This document shows, piece by piece, positions 1-7,056 of a stretch of DNA of 8,000 nt. The stretch is from Bordetella parapertussis (GTDB lineage: Bacteria > Pseudomonadota > Gammaproteobacteria > Burkholderiales > Burkholderiaceae_C). The stretch spans positions 1 to 8,000 of the forward strand of contig CAMCES010000063.1 in assembly GCA_945873925.1 (NCBI GenBank), given 5' to 3'. A program made the translations under genes and the position numbers. Position 1 is the stretch's first letter, and the number at the start of each line of letters is the position of its first letter. The notes below the pieces were generated by a model. That model worked only from the letters and a program-made list of their open reading frames with translations. It did no database searches and was not told the DNA's origin.

Positions 1-142
1 CTGACATGACCTCAAGATTTTTGCTAGGTCGCCTCTGCAGGTCTTTGCTTTTGGGCATTAGGAAAAATTCGCAATCCTTCATAGACTCGTTAGTTTGTTC
101 GTTTGACCATGGCTGAACGCCAATATTGATGAGAGAGACAAC

Positions 143-2233
143 ATGTTGAACCGCCAAACTGTTCCCGCCCGCTTGATGCACACTGTGGTTGCCATCGCTG
201 CCATGACCTGTGTTGCTCAAATTCATGCTCAAAGTTTGGAAGAAGTCAAAGTCCAAGGCGGACGCCTTGAGCAACAGCAATTTGACACCCCTGGATCGGT
301 GCAGGTGATTGATGAATCCACACTGCGCAGCAGTGGTGCCCAAGTGAACTTGTCGGACACACTGGTTCGAGTGCCTGGTGTTGTGGCGTTGAACAGGAAC
401 AACTACGCACAAGACGTGCAGATTTCTATTCGTGGTTTTGGTGCGCGTGCCCCATTCGGCTTGCGCGGCATTCGTTTGATCACAGACGGCATTCCAGCCA
501 CCATCCCAGATGGTCAAGGTCAATCCTCCACGGCCAGCTTGACTTCTGCTTCCCGCATCGAGGTGCTCACAGGACCTTTGGCACAGTTGTATGGCAACTC
601 CTCAGGCGGTGTGATTCAAGTCTTTACCCGTGAAGCCGGAGACAAACCAGAAGCCAGCACACAAATTTATGCAGGCTCCTTTGGCATGGTCCGTTCGGAT
701 GCTGCGGTCAGTGGCCGTGCAGGTGATGTGGGTATCGTCGCTGACTACAGCACTTTCAGCATTGAAGGCTATCGCAAAAACAATGACACACAGCGCCGAC
801 AGTTGAACTCAGTGATAACTTGGAATATCAAAGAAGACACCAAGGCTAGATTCATTGTCAATACCTTCGACATGCCATTGGCCGAGGACCCAGCTGGGCT
901 GAAACAGGCTCAATTTGATCTGGACCCCACCCTTGCTGGAGATTCCACTGTGTCAACCAGAACCAGGAAAGTAGTCACACAAAACCAAATTGGCACGGTT
1001 TTTGAACATCGCATTGATAGAAATTTAAACTTGTTGGCCAGGGCCTATGTTGGTGATCGATCCAATTTGCAGTTTCAAAGTTTCAATGCTTGGGTAGGAC
1101 TGAACAGAAATTTCAGTGGACTTGGCCTGCAAGTCAATGGCAACCATGAGCTGCAAGCTTTAGGCGGTTTGTCATGGGTTTTAGGTCTTGATTACGACGT
1201 CTCCAAGGAGTTGCGTCAAGGTGGCGCGGCTGCATCAGGTGAGAAAACGACACTCACCCGCAATGAAGTCAACAAGGCAACCAACGCAGATTTATTCGCT
1301 CAATTGAATTGGATGATCTCGCCCAATTGGACTGCCACTGTGGGTGCACGCTCAAGCAATGTCGAACTCAGCAGCAAGGACAACTACGATGCCGCGGGAT
1401 CAGCTGCGGATGGCTCTGGCGCTGTCAAATACAAAGCCACCTCCCCTGTGGCGGGTTTGACATGGCATGTCAACGACAGCTTGAATGTGTATGCCAACGC
1501 TGGTAAAGGTTTTGAAACACCTACCTTGGCCGAGGCTGCTTACGGTGCAGGTGCTGTAGCAACCTTCAATAAAAAATTGCTGGCATCCACCAGCACGCAT
1601 GCGGAATTGGGCTCCAAATGGAAGCCCTCATCAACCAGTCAAATCAATTTGGCGTATTTTGATATTGACACGAACAACGAGTTAGTCATTGAGAATAATT
1701 TGAGCGGAAGAACATCTTATAAAAATGCGACAAAGACAAAACGCTCTGGCATAGAGCTGGCCATGGGCAACCTGTGGACCCCTCAAATCAAAAGTCAGGT
1801 TAGTGTCACTGCAATGAGTGTGAAATACTCTCAAGCATATAACGCCAACGGGACTGATGTAGCTTCTGGCAATTCCTTGCCTGCAGTGCCTGCAAATCAA
1901 TTTTTCGGTTCAGTTACTTGGTCACAAAATCCCGGAAATGGCAAGACCTTCACTCCAGGATCAGAGGTGTCGACCGAGTTGATTTCCAGAAGTCGCATCT
2001 ATGCCAATGACACCAACACAGCCAATGCTCCCGGCTACAGCATCATCAATGTGCGTGCGCAGCAAAAATACAAATTTCATGATGTCAACATCACCTCTTA
2101 CGCAGCGATAGATAACTTGCTGAATAAAAAAGCGATTGGTTCAGTCATTGTGAATGCATCTTCAGACCGGTTCTTTGAACCTGCTTTGCCTCGCAACTAC
2201 ACCTTGGGCGTTCAGGCCTCAATGCCTTTCTGA
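143..2233 (+). CDS. pqqU: TonB-dependent outer-membrane receptor, PqqU (YncD)-like
   Basis: This is a 22-stranded-barrel TonB-dependent transporter of 696 residues, a normal length for the family. Residues 1-29 are a signal peptide (basic start, hydrophobic core, cleavage likely after QIHA). A TonB-box-like stretch (LEEVKVQG) follows at 32-39. The plug domain covers about 45-165, with VPGV, SIRGFG (95-100), the segment GIRLITDGIPATIPDGQGQ from 109, and GPLAQLYGNSSGG. The barrel follows and ends in a terminal Phe, the usual outer-membrane insertion signal. From memory of E. coli YncD, now called PqqU and shown to take up pyrroloquinoline quinone, several stretches match closely: NYAQDxQxSIRGFG, the DGIPAT-PDGQGQ segment, GFETPT (456-461), GRTSYKN (522-528) and the C-terminal GSVIVN...EP...RNY. 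The PQQ-associated propeller downstream supports this role. PQQ as ligand is inferred; another small ligand is possible. A GAGAGAG ribosome-binding site at 131-137 supports the start. Confidence 0.85.
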   Translation: MLNRQTVPARLMHTVVAIAAMTCVAQIHAQSLEEVKVQGGRLEQQQFDTPGSVQVIDESTLRSSGAQVNLSDTLVRVPGVVALNRNNYAQDVQISIRGFGARAPFGLRGIRLITDGIPATIPDGQGQSSTASLTSASRIEVLTGPLAQLYGNSSGGVIQVFTREAGDKPEASTQIYAGSFGMVRSDAAVSGRAGDVGIVADYSTFSIEGYRKNNDTQRRQLNSVITWNIKEDTKARFIVNTFDMPLAEDPAGLKQAQFDLDPTLAGDSTVSTRTRKVVTQNQIGTVFEHRIDRNLNLLARAYVGDRSNLQFQSFNAWVGLNRNFSGLGLQVNGNHELQALGGLSWVLGLDYDVSKELRQGGAAASGEKTTLTRNEVNKATNADLFAQLNWMISPNWTATVGARSSNVELSSKDNYDAAGSAADGSGAVKYKATSPVAGLTWHVNDSLNVYANAGKGFETPTLAEAAYGAGAVATFNKKLLASTSTHAELGSKWKPSSTSQINLAYFDIDTNNELVIENNLSGRTSYKNATKTKRSGIELAMGNLWTPQIKSQVSVTAMSVKYSQAYNANGTDVASGNSLPAVPANQFFGSVTWSQNPGNGKTFTPGSEVSTELISRSRIYANDTNTANAPGYSIINVRAQQKYKFHDVNITSYAAIDNLLNKKAIGSVIVNASSDRFFEPALPRNYTLGVQASMPF

Positions 2234-2248
2234 TCAAACCCCAAGCCG

Positions 2249-2286
2249 CCCCGGGAACATTTCCTGGGGTGCAGGTGCAAGCCTGC
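2249..2286 (+). other. Two adjacent stem-loops between receptor and propeller genes
   Basis: The first stem pairs 2249-2257 (CCCCGGGAA) with 2261-2269 (TTCCTGGGG): nine pairs including one G-T wobble, around a CAT loop. The second pairs GCAGG at 2271-2275 with CCTGC at 2282-2286. The first stem starts 15 bases after the receptor stop. No T-run follows, so it is not a standard intrinsic terminator. It could be a partial terminator, an RNA-processing site or a 3' stabiliser that sets different expression for the receptor and the two downstream genes. Confidence 0.4.
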
Positions 2287-2319
2287 TCTAAGATGCATCC
2301 CTGATTTGAACTTTTCACT

Positions 2320-2324
2320 AAAGG
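2320..2324 (+). promoter_or_regulatory. Ribosome-binding site deciding the propeller start
   Basis: AAAGG lies eight bases before the ATG at 2333. An in-frame TTG at 2306 would add nine residues (MNFSLKVCL) ahead of a complete signal peptide and lacks comparable spacing to a Shine-Dalgarno site. The ATG at 2333 is therefore preferred. Confidence 0.6.
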
Positions 2325-2332
2325 TCTGCCTC

Positions 2333-3283
2333 ATGAAATTAATGCCACTCACCGCAGCGTTGGCTTTGTCTGTTTTGACGGCTGCAGCACCGGCTTGGAG
2401 CCAAGCCAAAGCCTTTGCCACCAACGAAGGTGCGGGTTCTTTTTCTGTCATTGATATTGCGACCGATACGGTGCTCAACACCTTTGAAACCGGTGGCAAG
2501 CCCCGCGGTATCGCGGTTTGCAAGGGCAGCACCAAGCTCTTCATTTCAGAGCAAAACCAAGAAGAGCTGTGGCAAGTTGACCCCAACACAGGCAAGATCG
2601 AAAAACGCGTGAAGTTGGGCGAGTCGCCAGAGGCCGTTTACTGTTCACCCAAAGGTGATTTGTTGGGCGTGGCCAATGAAGGCAACAACAGCATCAGCTT
2701 CATCCATGTCAAAACCTTCAAGCTGGCTTTTTCCATCCCAGTCAGCGGTAAAAATCCTGAGCACGGTGTCTTCAGTCCGGACGGCAAGTTGATGCTGGTG
2801 TCAGCCGAAGAAGCCGACCAGGTTGACATTTTGGATGTGGTCAAGCGCAAACAAGTGGGCTCCATCAAGGTTGGTCTGCGTCCGCGTGGCATCGCCTTCA
2901 CACCCGATGGCGCCAAGGCTTTTGTGGCGGTTGAAAGCGACAGCTTGCTCGTCGCCATTGACATGAAAGAGCGCAAGGTCATTGGTCAGCAAGCCGTTGG
3001 CAAGCGCACGTCTGGGGTTGCCGTTTCACCGGATGGTGCGTTTGTGTACGCCACCAACGGTGGTGACGCCAATCTGTCCGTGGTGCGCACCGACAACTTC
3101 GAATGGGTGGAGAACATCGCCATTGGACAACGCCCCTGGAACATGTCTTTCAGCCCTGACGGCAGCAAGCTCTACGTGGCTTCTGGCCGCAGCCACGCTG
3201 TCAGCGTGGTGGATATCGCCAGCCGCAAGATGGTGAAAGAAATTCCGACGGGCAAACTGCCTTGGGGCGTGGTTACCCAATGA
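2333..3283 (+). CDS. Secreted YVTN-family beta-propeller, PQQ-associated type
   Basis: The predicted product is a 316-residue periplasmic protein. Residues 1-23 or so form a signal peptide (MKLMP, Ala/Leu-rich core, cleavage near AWS-QA). The rest is a repeat protein of about seven blades with a period near 42 residues. Each blade carries the YVTN pattern: a xSPDGxxxYVA turn and strand (SPKG near 105, SPDG near 148, TPDG near 190, SPDG near 232 and 274), then a VxVxD strand and a GxxPxGxxx strand. The C-terminal TGKLPWGVV would close the ring onto the N-terminal strand. The family resembles the propeller proteins named for association with PQQ-dependent catabolism, which fits the PqqU-like receptor upstream. 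No catalytic residues are visible, so a binding or scaffold role is more likely than an enzyme. Only two cysteines remain in the mature part (63 and 104). The gene overlaps the cytochrome b561 start by ATGA, implying translational coupling. Confidence 0.85.
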   Translation: MKLMPLTAALALSVLTAAAPAWSQAKAFATNEGAGSFSVIDIATDTVLNTFETGGKPRGIAVCKGSTKLFISEQNQEELWQVDPNTGKIEKRVKLGESPEAVYCSPKGDLLGVANEGNNSISFIHVKTFKLAFSIPVSGKNPEHGVFSPDGKLMLVSAEEADQVDILDVVKRKQVGSIKVGLRPRGIAFTPDGAKAFVAVESDSLLVAIDMKERKVIGQQAVGKRTSGVAVSPDGAFVYATNGGDANLSVVRTDNFEWVENIAIGQRPWNMSFSPDGSKLYVASGRSHAVSVVDIASRKMVKEIPTGKLPWGVVTQ

Positions 3284-3819
3284 ACGAAGAGCGCTACGAC
3301 CGCATGATAGTGGTCTTGCACTGGGTGTTGGCTTTGGGCTTGATCAGTCAGTTGGGTTTGGGTTTGTGGATGGAGGGTATTCCCAAGGACCCCCCCGGTG
3401 AGCGAGCCTCTTGGTTCAACTTACACAAGTCGATTGGCATCGTATTGGGTTTCATCATTCTGTGGCGCATGGGTTGGCGGGTCACGCATTCTGTGCCTGT
3501 GGATTTACCTGGCACCCCTGACTGGCAACACAAATTGGCCAAGCTCAACCATGGCCTGATGTATGTGTTCATGCTGGCGCTGCCCTTGAGCGGTTTTTTG
3601 GGTTCGAGTTTTTCTCAGTACCCAGTGAAATTTTTTGGTTATCCTTTGCCCCGCTTATGGCAACCTTTTCCAGATGGCAAAGAAGTCATGAGCGAAGTGC
3701 ATGAATGGTCTGCTTTGACACTGATGGGCTTGCTGGCGGTTCACCTATTGGCTGTCTTTTGGCATACATGGGTCAAGCGCGATGGTTTGTTGCGCCGAAT
3801 GAGTTTCAAATCACCTTGA
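3280..3819 (+). CDS. Cytochrome b561 family membrane protein
   Basis: This 179-residue protein is close to the length of E. coli CybB. It has four hydrophobic helices at about 9-30, 50-66, 90-110 and 142-162. Candidate axial heme ligands are His14 (VVLHW), His49 (NLHKSIG), His141 (EVHEW) and His155 (AVHLL), a pattern expected for two b hemes; His91 and His162 are further histidines in or near helices 3 and 4. The family transfers electrons between quinol and periplasmic or membrane partners. The ATG at 3280 shares ATGA with the stop of the propeller gene, so the two are almost certainly co-translated. An upstream in-frame TTG at 3262 would only add six residues inside the previous gene. In this operon it could link a periplasmic quinoprotein system to the respiratory chain, which is inference. 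Its last 14 bases overlap the 3' end of the convergent dioxygenase-rhodanese gene. Confidence 0.88.
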   Translation: MNEERYDRMIVVLHWVLALGLISQLGLGLWMEGIPKDPPGERASWFNLHKSIGIVLGFIILWRMGWRVTHSVPVDLPGTPDWQHKLAKLNHGLMYVFMLALPLSGFLGSSFSQYPVKFFGYPLPRLWQPFPDGKEVMSEVHEWSALTLMGLLAVHLLAVFWHTWVKRDGLLRRMSFKSP

Positions 3820-6091
3820 AGTGGTGTGTGCCATCCCGCTTGAGTTGTTCGACCAATCCATATTCCCAGTCCAGGTAAGCCTGCATGGCTTCTGCTGGGT
3901 TGTTGGTGCCTTCATAGGGGCGTCGATAGCGGTCGATGCGCGGGCTGGCCAAATAGGACTCACCTTGCTGGGTACTGAAGCCTTGAGCCATCCAAGCGGC
4001 ATTCCCACCGGGCAGCCACAGCACTTCCACACCAGGGCGTACCAGAGGTTTGAGTTCGGCCACGGCATAACGTGAGGCACGGCCATCTGCGCAGGTGAGT
4101 ACATAACGGTTGGCTTTGTGCACCCTGTTGAAGTCTTGCGCCATTTGCGAACGCAGCAACCACCAGGCACCTGGAATGTGTTTTTTGACATAAGTGGCGC
4201 TGTCACCGACATCGATCACCATGCTCAGGTTGCTGCGGTTAGCCAACCATTCTTTCAAAGTGGCGGGGTCCACTTCGGGCACAGCCGCCAAGGTATCAGG
4301 TAATGTGTCCGCTGTTGTAGAGGTGTCATGCAGGTCATGGGCTTGAATGTCTTTCAAGACCGATGTCTCCCAGCCCATCTGTGCCAGCCATGAAGCGGTC
4401 ATCGAAGCGCGCACACCGTCATCGTCGTACAAAACCACACGTGCACCGCGAACACCCGCATGGTGATCGGTTTCTTGCACCAATTGCCCCCCCGGTGCGC
4501 TGAGTGCACCGGGCAGGTGTCCCAAGGCATATTCCTCAGGTGTGCGCACATCAAAGACATAGGTATTGCGGCTTGGGTCACTCAGCCATTCACGCAAAGT
4601 GCCCCGGTCGATCCGCTGAACACCAGCCCTGAAAAGCAAGGCCAAAGCAGTAGCGGCAGACTTGCTGCGGTCTGCTTCATTGAGGTCGCCAAACCGTTTG
4701 TCAGCCTTTTGCTCGAGTTCCAGTCCAGCCAAGGTCCAACCGATGGTGCCATTGCGCAAAGCGCAAACGGGGTTGGGTATGCCCGCGTTGATCAGCGATT
4801 GCGCGCCAATGATGCTGCGTGTGCGTCCGGCGCAGTTGACCACAATGCGGGTGGTGGCACTCGGCGCCAGGGATCTCGCACGCAGCACCAATTCGCCACC
4901 GGGTACGCTGATCGCACCAGGAATGCTCATGGTTTGGTACTCATCAAACCTTCGCGCATCCAGCACCACGATGTCGGCGTCGCGGTCTATCAATGCCTTG
5001 ACCTCATGCGCTGAAAACGAGGGGGTTTTGCGTTGGGCTTCTACCAACTCGCCAAAGGATTTGCTGGGCACGTTGACATCGCGAAAGAGTTCGCCACCGC
5101 CGGCCGCCCATCCTGCCAAGCCATTGAGCAAGATACTGACTTGGCTGTAGCCCAGCCGGATGAAGACGGGCGCGGCTCGCACAGCCAAGCCTTCACCGTT
5201 GTCAACCAAAACAACCGAGGTGTCCAAACGCGGTATGCGTCGCCACACGTCAGCCTCAATACGCCCATAGGGCAGGTTGATGGCAAACAGCGGGTGGCAT
5301 TGCGCAAACGGGTCTTCTTCACGCACATCAACCAAGGCGATTTCTTGGCGCTGCAGCAAGGCCTCTCGCACTTGTTGGTAGGTGGTCACGCCGTAAGGAT
5401 GGTCTGGGGCAGCCGAAGCGACTTCAGGCAAGGGCACCACCGGGGCGGAAGATGGGGAAGATGGGAAAGGTGCGGGAGGGGCAGGAGGGCGCGCTGGCAT
5501 CTGACGCGCTGGTTCGCCAAGCACCGTGGTGTTGCTATAGCCGGACACAAAAACAGATCGGCTGCCGTCATCGCGGTAACTGTTGCGCTCAATCTTGCCA
5601 ATGTTGCCGCCGTAGACGTGGATGCTGATCGAGACTTGGTCATGCAGTGCGTTCCAGACTTTGTGCACATCGCCGATGCGAGGCGATACAGCCTCAATAT
5701 CACCGGGCAGCATGTCTATTTGAAACCCTGCGGGCACCCATCGCCCGTCAGACATGCGGCTGTAGGGTTGGCATGATTCAGAACCGCGCAGTATGCCAAC
5801 CAAGCCCCAGACGGTGTGGTCGTGTATCGGGGTCGATTGTCCAGGCCCCCAAACAAAACTCACCACCGAAAAACGGTCTTGAGGATCTGCATACAGCAGG
5901 TATTGTTGGTAATACTGGGGATGCGGTTGCGCACAGTCAGGATGCAACCAATCGTCGTTGCTTAAGAGGGGGTACATCAGGTGCTTGACCTGCTCCAACA
6001 AGCTTTTCTCGTTCGATTCCGCTTCAACCAGGCGGGTCAGGTCTGCCAAAAATTGGTGAAGCCTAGCGTTAGAAGGTGGTGCAGCGTGCAT
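3806..6091 (-). CDS. Thiol dioxygenase (cupin) fused to four rhodanese domains
   Basis: The product has 761 residues and no signal peptide, so it is probably cytoplasmic. Residues 1-190 form a cysteine-dioxygenase-like cupin: FVWGPGQSTPIHDHTVWG gives His90 and His92, and DVHKVWN gives His143, the three-His iron site. QYYQQYLLY (59-67) suggests the Gln-type subgroup, which includes 3-mercaptopropionate dioxygenases, rather than the Arg-type cysteine dioxygenases. A Pro/Ala/Ser linker spans about 197-223. Four rhodanese domains follow, at about 231-338, 355-462, 492-590 and 605-715. The catalytic position reads Asp297 (VVLVDNGEG), Cys420 (VVNCAGRTRS), Asp556 (VVLYDDDG) and Cys667 (VLTCADGRAS). 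This is two copies of the classic inactive-then-active rhodanese pair. Expected work is oxidation of a small thiol to its sulfinate, coupled with sulfane-sulfur transfer; the exact substrates are unknown. The sox genes nearby support a sulfur role. No strong ribosome-binding site precedes the ATG at 6091, but the cupin N-terminus looks complete. Confidence 0.88.
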   Translation of the reverse strand: MHAAPPSNARLHQFLADLTRLVEAESNEKSLLEQVKHLMYPLLSNDDWLHPDCAQPHPQYYQQYLLYADPQDRFSVVSFVWGPGQSTPIHDHTVWGLVGILRGSESCQPYSRMSDGRWVPAGFQIDMLPGDIEAVSPRIGDVHKVWNALHDQVSISIHVYGGNIGKIERNSYRDDGSRSVFVSGYSNTTVLGEPARQMPARPPAPPAPFPSSPSSAPVVPLPEVASAAPDHPYGVTTYQQVREALLQRQEIALVDVREEDPFAQCHPLFAINLPYGRIEADVWRRIPRLDTSVVLVDNGEGLAVRAAPVFIRLGYSQVSILLNGLAGWAAGGGELFRDVNVPSKSFGELVEAQRKTPSFSAHEVKALIDRDADIVVLDARRFDEYQTMSIPGAISVPGGELVLRARSLAPSATTRIVVNCAGRTRSIIGAQSLINAGIPNPVCALRNGTIGWTLAGLELEQKADKRFGDLNEADRSKSAATALALLFRAGVQRIDRGTLREWLSDPSRNTYVFDVRTPEEYALGHLPGALSAPGGQLVQETDHHAGVRGARVVLYDDDGVRASMTASWLAQMGWETSVLKDIQAHDLHDTSTTADTLPDTLAAVPEVDPATLKEWLANRSNLSMVIDVGDSATYVKKHIPGAWWLLRSQMAQDFNRVHKANRYVLTCADGRASRYAVAELKPLVRPGVEVLWLPGGNAAWMAQGFSTQQGESYLASPRIDRYRRPYEGTNNPAEAMQAYLDWEYGLVEQLKRDGTHHFKVI

Positions 6092-6191
6092 CTTTAAGCA
6101 AGGTGAAAAGACTGCCTATATTGTTTCACAGGACAAGGACTCGAAAACCCGGCTCTGAAAAGTCTTTCAAGCATGCCAGACCGAAGAAGCT
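6092..6191. promoter_or_regulatory. Divergent intergenic region between fusion gene and aroE
   Basis: These 100 bases separate two divergent genes and must hold the promoter for the minus-strand fusion gene and probably one for aroE. An inverted repeat is visible: AAAGACT at 6107-6113 and AGTCTTT at 6161-6167, with 47 bases between. An AT-rich patch (CCTATATTGTTT, 6115-6126) is a possible -10 area for the minus strand. I could not assign a convincing -35/-10 pair on either strand. Confidence 0.35.
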
Positions 6192-7055
6192 ATGCTTGCA
6201 ACCCAAATGAACACCACCACCCACCCACCCTTTGTGTTGGCCGGCGTCATGGGCTGGCCCATTTCGCATTCCCGCTCGCCGCTGATCCATGCCCACTGGT
6301 TGGCCCACTTGGGATTGCGTGGAGCCTACCTGCCATTGCCAGTGAACCCCGCTCGCTTGCCCGAGGCCCTCACTGGCTTGTCTGCGCTGGGATTTGCAGG
6401 TTGCAATCTAACCCTCCCGCACAAAGTGCAGGCACTGGCATGCATCACCCAGCTCGACGAAGTGTCGCGGCAAATTGGCGCAGTCAACACCGTGGTGGTG
6501 CAAGCCGATGGCAGTTTGCGCGGTACCAACACAGATGCCTTTGGCTACATGCAAAGCCTGAAAGAAGCCCAACCTCAATGGCAAGCCCGTTCGGGACCAG
6601 CCGTGGTGCTCGGGGCAGGTGGTGCAGCCCGGGCAGTGGTTTGGGCCTTGGCAGACGCAGGCGTGGCCGAGGTCCGTTTGCTCAACCGCAGCCTTGACAA
6701 AGCGCAGGCCATGGCCAATGAATGGGGTGCACCTGTCAAGGCCCTGCCCTGGTCTGACAGACATGCTGCTTTGGCGGATGCAGCCTTGTTGGTCAACACC
6801 ACCACGCAAGGTATGCAAGGTCAAGATGCTTTGGATATTGTGCTTGACGCCCTGCCGCTGCATGCGGTGGTGTCTGACATTGTTTACACGCCGTTACAAA
6901 CCGATTTGCTCCTAAAGGCGCAAAACCGCGGCAACCCGACCGTGGGTGGTTTGGGCATGCTGTTGCACCAAGCCCGCCCTGGGTTTGCGGCATGGTTTGG
7001 CACCATGCCTGAGGTCACGCCCGCTTTGTGGCGAGCTGTGTTGGCTTCTTTTTGA
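6192..7055 (+). CDS. aroE: Shikimate dehydrogenase (NADP+)
   Basis: AroE reduces 3-dehydroshikimate to shikimate with NADPH, the fourth step of aromatic amino-acid precursor synthesis, in the cytoplasm. The protein has 287 residues, slightly above the usual 270-280 because of a short N-terminal extension. The shikimate site is visible as SHSRSP (25-30), NLTLPHK (72-78, catalytic Lys78), GAVNT (96-100) with Asn99, GTNTD (111-115, catalytic Asp115) and Gln260 in GMLLHQA. The nucleotide site is the glycine loop GAGGAAR (141-147), with NRS (165-167) at the place where NRT contacts the NADP phosphate. The start at 6192 follows GAAGAAG with tight spacing. A second in-frame ATG at 6207 has no better ribosome-binding site, so the exact start is uncertain by five residues. 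The gene looks intact. Its stop lies one base from the convergent soxA stop, and it is not functionally linked to either neighbour. Confidence 0.95.
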   Translation: MLATQMNTTTHPPFVLAGVMGWPISHSRSPLIHAHWLAHLGLRGAYLPLPVNPARLPEALTGLSALGFAGCNLTLPHKVQALACITQLDEVSRQIGAVNTVVVQADGSLRGTNTDAFGYMQSLKEAQPQWQARSGPAVVLGAGGAARAVVWALADAGVAEVRLLNRSLDKAQAMANEWGAPVKALPWSDRHAALADAALLVNTTTQGMQGQDALDIVLDALPLHAVVSDIVYTPLQTDLLLKAQNRGNPTVGGLGMLLHQARPGFAAWFGTMPEVTPALWRAVLASF

Positions 7056-7056
7056 G

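Noticed and set aside
1..142. Possible promoter for the receptor gene, such as TAGACT at 82-87 as a -10 box
   Set aside because: No -35 with proper spacing was convincing, and I saw no clear Fur box or other operator.
2306..2332. TTG start extending the propeller protein by nine residues
   Set aside because: The ATG at 2333 has AAAGG at a good distance and begins a complete signal peptide.
3262..3279. TTG start extending cytochrome b561 by six residues
   Set aside because: The ATG at 3280 forms an ATGA overlap with the preceding stop and matches the family N-terminus.
5201..5203. Asp instead of Cys in the first rhodanese domain as a sign of a decayed gene
   Set aside because: The frame is intact, the third domain has the same Asp, and inactive N-terminal domains are normal in two-domain rhodaneses.
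5423..5503. G/A-rich, repeat-like DNA that could be a low-complexity or regulatory repeat
   Set aside because: On the minus strand it encodes the Pro/Ala/Ser linker between the cupin and the first rhodanese domain; the bias is explained by the codons.
4460..5776. Long open frames on the plus strand inside the dioxygenase-rhodanese gene (4460-5014 and 5033-5776)
   Set aside because: They lie opposite a clearly conserved coding frame, show no recognisable domain, and have the composition expected of antisense shadows.
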